This document shows positions 35,989 to 43,043 of a stretch of DNA of 64,000 bases, piece by piece. Positions within the stretch are counted from its first letter, which is position 1. Every line of letters begins with the position of its first letter. The notes under the pieces are model-generated. The model was not told the origin of the DNA, ran no database searches, and saw only the letters and a program-made list of their open reading frames with translations. The DNA is from Phreatobacter aquaticus. Lineage in GTDB: Bacteria; Pseudomonadota; Alphaproteobacteria; Rhizobiales; Phreatobacteraceae. The translations under genes and the position numbers were made by a program. The stretch lies in assembly GCF_005160265.1 (NCBI RefSeq), contig NZ_CP039865.1:1636828-1700827 (forward strand), in the 5' to 3' direction.

Positions 35989-36804
35989 ATGACCGACGTC
36001 AAGGCAACCACGGATCTCAGCAGCCTGGCCCAGCCGGTCGCCGACGAACGGCTGCGCGACGACACCTGGTGGTATGGCCCTGTCGCGATGGTGCTGTTCC
36101 TGCTGTTCTGGGAGGTCTCCGTCCAGTTCGGCAATATCCCGGAAATCTTCCTGCCGCGCCCGTCCCTCGTGGTGGTGACGCTCTACGACCTCTTTGCCCG
36201 CAAGGGCCTCGCCTATGATCTCGTCCTGACGCTCTACCGCATCTTCGGCGGCTTCCTGCTGGCCGCCGTCGCCGGGATTGCGCTGGGACTGCTGATGGGC
36301 ATGTCGAAGCGCATCTACGCTGTCGCCGATATCTTCGTTGCCGCGATCTATCCGGTGCCGAAGATCGCGCTGGTGCCGCTGCTGGTCATCTGGCTCGGCA
36401 CCGGCAATGCCTTCCAGATCGCGCTCTCCGCGCTCGGCTGCATCTTCCCCATCCTGGTCAATACGATCATCGGCGTTCGCCAATGCGACGAGGGGCTGAT
36501 CCTGGCCGCCCGCGATCTCGGCGCATCGCCGGTGCAGATCCAGCGCAAGGTGGTGCTGCCGGCCGCCATTCCCGCCATCTTCGGCGGCTTGAGACTTGCG
36601 CTCGGCATCTCGATCATCCTGGTCGTTGCCGCCGAGATGCAGACCGCCCGCTACGGCCTTGGCGCCAAGTTGCAGGCGGCCGGCCAGGTTCTGGAGACAG
36701 GGCAAGTCTTCGCCATCCTGCTGCTCCTGTCGATCCTCGGCATCATGCTGAGCAAGGGTCAGGACCGGCTCGGCAACCTGGTCAATCGCTGGCGCGCCAA
36801 CTGA
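35989..36804 (+). CDS. ABC transporter permease, nitrate/sulfonate/taurine type
   Basis: A 271-residue inner-membrane protein with about six membrane segments after a polar N-terminus. The ATPase-coupling loop AARDLGASPVQIQRKVVLPAAIPAIFGG is the EAA-like motif of this permease family. It follows the ATPase gene by 8 bases and precedes the first amidohydrolase by 45 bases. Confidence 0.92.
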   Translation: MTDVKATTDLSSLAQPVADERLRDDTWWYGPVAMVLFLLFWEVSVQFGNIPEIFLPRPSLVVVTLYDLFARKGLAYDLVLTLYRIFGGFLLAAVAGIALGLLMGMSKRIYAVADIFVAAIYPVPKIALVPLLVIWLGTGNAFQIALSALGCIFPILVNTIIGVRQCDEGLILAARDLGASPVQIQRKVVLPAAIPAIFGGLRLALGISIILVVAAEMQTARYGLGAKLQAAGQVLETGQVFAILLLLSILGIMLSKGQDRLGNLVNRWRAN

Positions 36805-36849
36805 CGTGAATGCAATGAGGGCCGGTCAGCCAGCCCGGGAGAGAATGCC

Positions 36850-38223
36850 ATGACACGGACGCTGATCGAATGCGGCTGGCTGGTCTCGATGGACGAGACA
36901 GTCGGCGATCACCGGGATGCCCGCATCCTGATCGAGGGCAACCGCATCGTCGCGGCGGGCAAGGGCATCGAGGCCGACGCCGACACGGTGATCGATGCCC
37001 GCGACAAGATCGTCATGCCCGGCCTGATCGATGCCCATATCCACACCTGGCAGGCGGGGCTGCGCGCCATCGGCTCGGAATGGCTCGGGCCGGACTACCA
37101 CAAGAACATCCACGCCAATCTCGCGACCCATTACGGCCCCGGGGACAATTATGTCGGCAACCTGATCGGCGCGCTTGGCCAGATCGATGGCGGCGTCACC
37201 ACCATTCTCGACTGGTGCCACAACCTGACCTCGCTCGAACATGCCGAGCGCTCGGTCGATGGTCTCGAGGAATCGGGTATTCGCGCCGTCTTCGCCCATG
37301 GCACGGCCAAACCGCCGACCAAGCCGGGCGAACTGCCCTACACCCACGTGCCCCATCCGCGCGACCGGATCGAGGCGCTGCGCAAGGGGCGCTTTGCCTC
37401 CGACGACCGGCTGGTGACGCTCGCCATGGCGATCCTCGGGCCCCACTGGGGCACCTATGAGGTCGCCGAGCAAGATCTGCGCATGGCGCGCGAGTTCGGC
37501 CTGCTCTCCACCTCCCACGCCACCCGCAAGATTGCCGACCAGGTGGCGCCCGGCGGCTATGGCAAGCTGGTGAAGGCGGGCCTGATCGGCCCCGACCACA
37601 ATCTCGTCCATGGCAATTACATCGAGGACGAGGAGCTCAAACCTCTGATCGAGGCCGGCGCCTCGGTCACCGCCACCGTGCTGGTCGAACTGCACGGCCA
37701 CGTGGCCGAGCCGGTGACGCTGCGCGTGCGCAAGTTCGGCGGCATGCCGTCGATCGGCATCGACGTCGAGCCGATCGTCACCGGCGAGATGTTCCGCGAG
37801 ATGCAAGCAGCCCTCCTCCATGCCCGCTGGGCCTCGCTCCGCGACAACCAGGCGGCCGGCAATCCGCCGTTCAAGACCATCCCGATCAGATCGCGTGAGG
37901 CGCTGACCTGGGCGACCATCGGCAATGCCCGCGCCATCGGGCTGGAGGATCAGATCGGTTCGATCACGCCGGGCAAGAAGGCGGATATCGTCATGCTCCG
38001 GGCGAACGACCTCAACCTGTTCCCCGTCCACGATCCGCTTCTGTCGATCACCGACCAGGCCAATGCCGGCAATGTCGACACCGTCATCATCGATGGCGTG
38101 ATCAAGAAGCAGGGCGGCAAGCGCCTGTTCCGCGACGATGTGCTGGAACGCCGCAAGCTGGAGCTTGTCGCCTCGATCGAGCGCATCATGCGCGCCGGTT
38201 CGTTCTCCGTGACGGCGGCCTGA
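36850..38223 (+). CDS. Amidohydrolase family protein 1 of 3 (cytosine deaminase/ATZ-TRZ fold)
   Basis: A 457-residue metal-dependent hydrolase with an N- and C-terminal composite beta domain and a TIM barrel. Metal ligands are visible: HIH (63, 65), His223 in STSHATR, His254 in LVHGN and Asp305 in GIDVE. In the ATZ/TRZ family the segment after the third His normally reads HxxE with a catalytic Glu; here position 226 is Arg. A Glu (280) conserved in all three paralogs replaces the usual Asn of the CPxSN motif. The substrate is unknown; chemistry could be deamination or amide hydrolysis of the imported compound. Confidence 0.85.
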   Translation: MTRTLIECGWLVSMDETVGDHRDARILIEGNRIVAAGKGIEADADTVIDARDKIVMPGLIDAHIHTWQAGLRAIGSEWLGPDYHKNIHANLATHYGPGDNYVGNLIGALGQIDGGVTTILDWCHNLTSLEHAERSVDGLEESGIRAVFAHGTAKPPTKPGELPYTHVPHPRDRIEALRKGRFASDDRLVTLAMAILGPHWGTYEVAEQDLRMAREFGLLSTSHATRKIADQVAPGGYGKLVKAGLIGPDHNLVHGNYIEDEELKPLIEAGASVTATVLVELHGHVAEPVTLRVRKFGGMPSIGIDVEPIVTGEMFREMQAALLHARWASLRDNQAAGNPPFKTIPIRSREALTWATIGNARAIGLEDQIGSITPGKKADIVMLRANDLNLFPVHDPLLSITDQANAGNVDTVIIDGVIKKQGGKRLFRDDVLERRKLELVASIERIMRAGSFSVTAA

Positions 38224-38227
38224 GACC

Positions 38228-39601
38228 ATGACGAAGACGCTCATCACCTGCGGCTGGATCGTCTCGATGGATCCGGCCATCGGCGACCTCAAGGGCGGGC
38301 AGATCCTCGTTGAGGACGACCGGATCGCTGCCGTCGGCCGGGATCTCGTAGTCGACGCCGATGAGGTCATCGACGCGCCGTCGATGATCGCCATGCCGGG
38401 CCTCGTCAACGCCCATATGCACACCTGGCAGACGGGGCTCCGGGCCATCGGCTGCGAATGGGCCCATGGCGAATATTTCAAATATCTCCATGGCGGCATG
38501 GCGACCCAGTATGGCCCCGAGGACAATTATCTCGGCAACCTGATCGGCGCGCTGAACCAGATCGATGGCGGCTGCACCACGCTCAACGACTATTGCCACA
38601 ACATCACCTCGACCGAGCAGGCCGAGCGCTCGATCGACGCCCTGAAGGATTCCGGCATCCGGGCGGTCTTCACCATGGGCGCCGGCAAGCTGCCGCCGGC
38701 GCGCGAGGCTATCGAACCCTTCGAGAAGCGGATCAATCCGCGCACCCGCGTCGATCACATCCGCCGCAGGCTGGCCTCAAACGACGCGCTGATCACCATG
38801 GCGCTGGGCGTCGCCGGACCCCACTGGGCCGAGATGGAGCCGACGCGGGTCAATCTCAGGCTCGCCCGCGAGATGGGGCTCCGCTCCTCCTCGCACGCCA
38901 CCAAACGACCTGAACTCGCGGTCGATCCGCGCGGCTATTATCCGCTGCTGGACGAAGGCCTGGTCGGCGAGGATCACAGCGTCGTCCATGGCAATTACCT
39001 CTCCGACGACGAGCTGAAGCGGCTGGTCGATGCCGGCGTCACCATCTGTGCCACCGTCCAGACCGAACTGCGCGGCTATGCCGGCGATCCCCTCGTCGGG
39101 CGCGTGCGAGCCCTCGGCGGGTTGCCGGCACTCGGCATCGATGTCGAGCCCCGCGTCTCCGGCGAGATGTTCCGCGAGATGCAGATCGCGCTGCTCTATG
39201 CACTTTCCGTCTGCCAGCGCGAGAATGTCCGCGACGGCAAGCCGCCCTTCTCGGCTGTGCCGATCCGCTCGCGGGAAGCGCTCGCCTGGGCGACCATGGG
39301 CGGGGCGAAGGCGCTGGGGCTCGACCACATGATCGGCACGCTGACGCCCGGCAAGAAGGCCGATATCGTCCTGCTCGACGGCGACGACCTCAATCTCTTC
39401 CCGGTCCACGACCCCATCCTGTCGATTGTCGAACAGGCCAATCAGGGCAATGTCCACACGGTGATGATCGACGGCGTGATCGCCAAGCGTGATCGCAAGC
39501 TGGTGTTCCCCGAGACGGTCCGCCGGCAGCGGATGGCCGAGCTCGCGACCTCGGTCGATCGCATCATGGCGGAAGCCGCCTACGTGCCCTTCGGCCGGTG
39601 A
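38228..39601 (+). CDS. Amidohydrolase family protein 2 of 3
   Basis: A 457-residue paralog of the gene 4 bases upstream, alike over its whole length (for example GLVNAHMHTWQTGLRAIG and DLNLFPVHDPILSIVEQANQGN). The ligands HMH, His in SSSHATK, His in VVHGN and Asp in GIDVE are kept. The usual catalytic Glu position is Lys. The conserved alternative Glu is in ATVQTELRGY. It probably acts on a related compound or forms a complex with its paralogs. Confidence 0.85.
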   Translation: MTKTLITCGWIVSMDPAIGDLKGGQILVEDDRIAAVGRDLVVDADEVIDAPSMIAMPGLVNAHMHTWQTGLRAIGCEWAHGEYFKYLHGGMATQYGPEDNYLGNLIGALNQIDGGCTTLNDYCHNITSTEQAERSIDALKDSGIRAVFTMGAGKLPPAREAIEPFEKRINPRTRVDHIRRRLASNDALITMALGVAGPHWAEMEPTRVNLRLAREMGLRSSSHATKRPELAVDPRGYYPLLDEGLVGEDHSVVHGNYLSDDELKRLVDAGVTICATVQTELRGYAGDPLVGRVRALGGLPALGIDVEPRVSGEMFREMQIALLYALSVCQRENVRDGKPPFSAVPIRSREALAWATMGGAKALGLDHMIGTLTPGKKADIVLLDGDDLNLFPVHDPILSIVEQANQGNVHTVMIDGVIAKRDRKLVFPETVRRQRMAELATSVDRIMAEAAYVPFGR

Positions 39602-39609
39602 GGAGCGGA

Positions 39610-40977
39610 ATGGCGAGCCCGAAGCGCACGCTCATCCGCTGCGGCCATCTCGTCACAATGGACGGGGCCATTGGCACGCGCCGCAACTGGGAATTGCTCT
39701 ATGTCGGTGACCGGATCGAGGCGATTGCCGAGAGGGTCGACCAGCCTTGGGATGACGTGATCGACGCCTCCGGCATGATCGTCATGCCGGGCCTCGTCAA
39801 CATGCACCTCCACACGTTTCAGGCGGGCTTTCGCGCCATCGGCTCGGAATGGCTGGCGCCGGACTATTTCCGCAATTTCTACGGCAATGCCGCCACCCGC
39901 TTCGGGCCGGAGGACAATTACCTCGGCACGCTGTTCGGCGCGCTCAACCAGCTGAACAACGGCGTGACCACGCTTGCCGACTATTGCCACAATGTCCGCA
40001 CGCTCGAGCAGGCCGAGCGGTCGGTCGATGCTCTGGTCGATGCCGGCATTCGCGCGGTCTTCATCCATGGCGACGGATTGCGTGAGCCCGCGCTTCCCGG
40101 CGCCCTGCCGGCCCGCCGGCTGCATCCGCGCGAGCGGGTGGAGGCGCTGCAACGGAGCCGCTTTGCGACACCGGGCCGCGTGACCCTCGCGTTGGGCATT
40201 GCCGGCCCGCACTGGGCCGACTGGGAGGCGAGCCTCGCCAATGTCAGGCTTGCGCGCGACCTCGGCCTCATCGCGTCGTCCCACGTCACGCGCCCGCATG
40301 CGGCGGCCATCGTGCCCGATGGCTATGACCGCCTCGCCGCGATGGGTCTGCTCGGACCGGACCACAATCTCGTCCACTGCAACCATCTGACCGCCGATGA
40401 ACTCGGCCGCCTGCTCGATGCCGGCTGCACGGTGACGGCCACCACGACCAACGAATTCCACGATTACCCCAGCGACTCGGCGCTCAGGAAGGTGATGGAT
40501 CGCGGCCACAGGCCCTCGCTCGGTGTCGACGTCGAGGCGATGGTCTCCGGCGATCTCTGGCGGGAGATGCAGACGGCCCTGCTGTTCGCCCGCAACGAGG
40601 GTCTGCGCCACGGCCGCCCGGATGCGATGATCCCTGTCAAGACCGCGCTCGGCTGGGTGACCGCGGCTGGCGCGCAGGCGCTGATGATGGAGGGGGCCAT
40701 CGGCGTCCTGAAGCCCGGCGCCAAGGCCGACATCGTCCTGCTGCGGGCAGGTGACCTCAACCTGTTCCCGGTCCACGACCCTGTCTTCTCGATCGTCGAG
40801 CAGGCCCATGCCGGCAATGTCGACACCGTCATCGTCGATGGCGTAACGCGCAAGCGCGACGGCCGCCTGTTGGTGGAGGCCGGCTGGCTGTCGCGCCTTG
40901 GAGAGCGCCTGCGGCAATCGGTGGCGAGGCTCGCCCATGAGTCAGGGCTGGCGCTGCCGGGGCCGGCTCAGCCCTAA
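39610..40977 (+). CDS. Amidohydrolase family protein 3 of 3
   Basis: A 455-residue paralog, more diverged than the first two. The ligands HLH, His in ASSHVTR, His in LVHCN and Asp in GVDVE are kept; the catalytic Glu position is Arg and the alternative Glu is in ATTTNEFHDY. GAGGAG lies six bases before ATG 39610; an in-frame GTG at 39598 overlapping the previous stop is less likely. It ends the operon and converges on the transglutaminase-like gene. Confidence 0.84.
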   Translation: MASPKRTLIRCGHLVTMDGAIGTRRNWELLYVGDRIEAIAERVDQPWDDVIDASGMIVMPGLVNMHLHTFQAGFRAIGSEWLAPDYFRNFYGNAATRFGPEDNYLGTLFGALNQLNNGVTTLADYCHNVRTLEQAERSVDALVDAGIRAVFIHGDGLREPALPGALPARRLHPRERVEALQRSRFATPGRVTLALGIAGPHWADWEASLANVRLARDLGLIASSHVTRPHAAAIVPDGYDRLAAMGLLGPDHNLVHCNHLTADELGRLLDAGCTVTATTTNEFHDYPSDSALRKVMDRGHRPSLGVDVEAMVSGDLWREMQTALLFARNEGLRHGRPDAMIPVKTALGWVTAAGAQALMMEGAIGVLKPGAKADIVLLRAGDLNLFPVHDPVFSIVEQAHAGNVDTVIVDGVTRKRDGRLLVEAGWLSRLGERLRQSVARLAHESGLALPGPAQP

Positions 40978-40982
40978 GGCGC

Positions 40983-41801
40983 TTAGACTGGCGCCACGCC
41001 GGACACGTCATAGGCCCACACCCGGAAGCTCTTCAGGATGTGCGGGCCGAACGAATTGATCAGCGGCACATCGGCGGCATCGCGTCCGCGGGCGACGACG
41101 ATCCGCCCGATCCGCGGCACGTTGTTGCGCGGGTCGAACGTGTGCCAGCGGCCGCCGATATACACCTCCATCCAGGCGCTGAAATCCATCGGGTCGACAA
41201 TCGGCACACCGATGTCGCCGAGATAGCCGTTCACATAGCGCGCCGGAATGTTCATGCAGCGGCAGAGCGCGATCGCCAGATGCGCATAGTCGCGGCACAC
41301 CCCGATCCGCTCCTCATAGGCTTCCATCGCCGTGCGCGTGGAGCGGGCATCCATATAGCCGAACCGGATATGGCCGTGGACGAAGTCGCAGATCGCCTGG
41401 ACGCGCGACCAGCCCGGGCTGACCCCGCCGAACCGGTCCCACGCGACCTGGCTCAGCTTGTCGGTCTCGCAATAGCGGCTGCCGATCAGGTAGATCAGGC
41501 AGTCATCCGGCAGGTCGGCAATGGCGATCTCGGCGGCATCGGGCCAGATGCGGTCGTGCAGGCCATCGTCGCGCACGGTGCCGTCGCCCCACAGCGAGAG
41601 ATCGCCGGCAGGCGCGACGAAGCGGCGGCAGACATTGCCGAACAGGTCGACATAGGTCGTGCTCGCAATGGCCGGTGTCGTGACCAGCTCCTCGGCCTTG
41701 ACGATATCATCCGCGCGCTCGCCATGGGCCGTCAGCAGCGCCACCATGGGCGTCGGCTGGGTGCAGGTGACCGTAATGTCGTAGCCATAGCGGATCAGCA
41801 T
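40983..41801 (-). CDS. Transglutaminase-like protein
   Basis: A 272-residue cytosolic protein with an N-terminal beta domain and a transglutaminase-like cysteine-protease fold. The nucleophile is Cys169 in ERIGVCRDYAHLAIALCR, followed by NIPARYVNGYLGD. The motif that normally reads HAWVEV here reads SAWMEV (208-213), so the usual catalytic His is Ser; Asp223 in TFDPRNN is kept. Such proteins are usually proteases or peptide hydrolases of unknown target. It stands alone, convergent with the amidohydrolase operon. Confidence 0.82.
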   Translation of the reverse strand: MLIRYGYDITVTCTQPTPMVALLTAHGERADDIVKAEELVTTPAIASTTYVDLFGNVCRRFVAPAGDLSLWGDGTVRDDGLHDRIWPDAAEIAIADLPDDCLIYLIGSRYCETDKLSQVAWDRFGGVSPGWSRVQAICDFVHGHIRFGYMDARSTRTAMEAYEERIGVCRDYAHLAIALCRCMNIPARYVNGYLGDIGVPIVDPMDFSAWMEVYIGGRWHTFDPRNNVPRIGRIVVARGRDAADVPLINSFGPHILKSFRVWAYDVSGVAPV

Positions 41802-42651
41802 GATGGACGATGTCCTTGTGTCGGGGGCAAGAGTGAAGCTTGGGCGGGCGTCTGTTCGATCGCCGCCGTGTCGGGATGCACGTCTGGTGCGTCCTCGTGT
41901 GGAAGCAGCGTCGGGATAGAGATCTGCGTTCGCGGCAGTCAGCAGGTCGGCGGGCTGGCCTCGTCCTGCAGTGCGGCTCGCACCATGTCGGCCGGCCTCA
42001 GGCGATCGAGGTCGGAGACCACGATGGCCTATCCCATTCTTCCAGCGGCAGAATGGTCCATGAAAAAGGATAGAGGCTTCGATGGAAAAAGGACAGGAAA
42101 TAAAACATCAAAACAGGCCGATACCAAATAATACCATGATGTCATCGTGAAATCAGGATGGCCCTCAGCGTGAGAATACGTTTCCCGGTTCTCTGCCCAT
42201 CCAGCGGACATCGCCTGGATACAAAGGGGGGATCGTGAGCGGGAAGGTCATTGGGCCATGTTTCGTTTGCGGGCCGCTGTTGGGGCAGGGCTGGCGAAAC
42301 GCGCGGGACGCTCTGCGAGGCCAATCGTTCAAGCGGCCGTTCGGGCTCGCGGAGGAGCGGGTCGATCGTAATTGGCCCTGAAGAGACAAGTTTTTCCGCG
42401 GCTTTTTACCGAATTCAGGGTGTAAATTTGCAATCTTGCGCAATCGATTTCGGCGTCAAATAAATTGGATGAACAATCGGCCTTGCAAAATATCTGGCTG
42501 GTGACCATATCAGGCTGGTCGATGGACGGCCTTATGGAATGACCTCTTCAGGATTTATCCCAAGGAGGCCGACGATATTCTGCCGGAAAAGCAATTTCGA
42601 CAGTCTGCGTGCTCGCAGGCCGCACAATCCTATTCTGCAAAGGTGAGTCCC
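41802..42651. other. 850-base gap with an AT-rich stretch, no gene recognised
   Basis: From about 42,050 to 42,640 the base composition falls clearly below that of the flanks and no open frame with coding character or ribosome site is seen on either strand. The last 100 bases are probably the long leader of the cold-shock gene; a good site AAGGAGG near 42560 is not followed by a usable start codon. The rest may be a decayed gene or an acquired fragment. Confidence 0.5.
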
Positions 42652-42864
42652 ATGCCTACGGGAACCGTGAAGTGGTTTAACGTTCAAAAGGGCTTCGGCT
42701 TCATTGCGCCCGATGGCGGCGGCAACGATGCCTTCGTCCACATCAGCGCGGTCGAGCGTGCCGGCATGGGCGATCTCCAGGAAGGCCAGAAGGTCAACTT
42801 CGAGCTCGTGGCTGATCGCAAGACCGGCAAGATGTCGGCCGAGAACCTCAGCTCCGCCAGCTAA
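42652..42864 (+). CDS. Cold-shock protein, CspA family
   Basis: A 70-residue OB-fold protein that binds single-stranded RNA and DNA and melts RNA structure in the cold. RNP1 reads KGFGFIAP and RNP2 reads DAFVHIS, after the typical start TGTVKWFNVQ. AAAGGTGA lies just before the ATG. The in-frame GTG at 42643 is not needed. Confidence 0.95.
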   Translation: MPTGTVKWFNVQKGFGFIAPDGGGNDAFVHISAVERAGMGDLQEGQKVNFELVADRKTGKMSAENLSSAS

Positions 42865-42874
42865 CCAATTGGCG

Positions 42875-42901
42875 CGCGGACCGGCTTTCAGCCGGATCGC
42901 G
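42875..42901 (+). terminator. Hairpin after the cold-shock gene
   Basis: CGCG, a GA/AT internal mismatch, and CCGGCT pair with AGCCGG and CGCG around a TTC loop, 10 bases after the cspA stop. No T-run follows, so it may be a weak terminator or a stabilising stem. Confidence 0.45.
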
Positions 42902-43043
42902 ATGCCCTTGTGAGAGATCGCACATTGGATGCCGACCGCGGATGTACCGGCGGCGGATATGCGCGATGTCTCCAGTCTTTCGCCTCGGCCGCGTCTGCCT
43001 CCATGGCAGTGCGTTCCGGGGCGTTTGCACGTTTGGCCGGGCC

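Noticed and set aside
41840-42324. Short frames of 60-80 codons in the gap before the cold-shock gene
   Set aside because: They have no ribosome site, no conserved pattern, and codon use unlike the neighbours.
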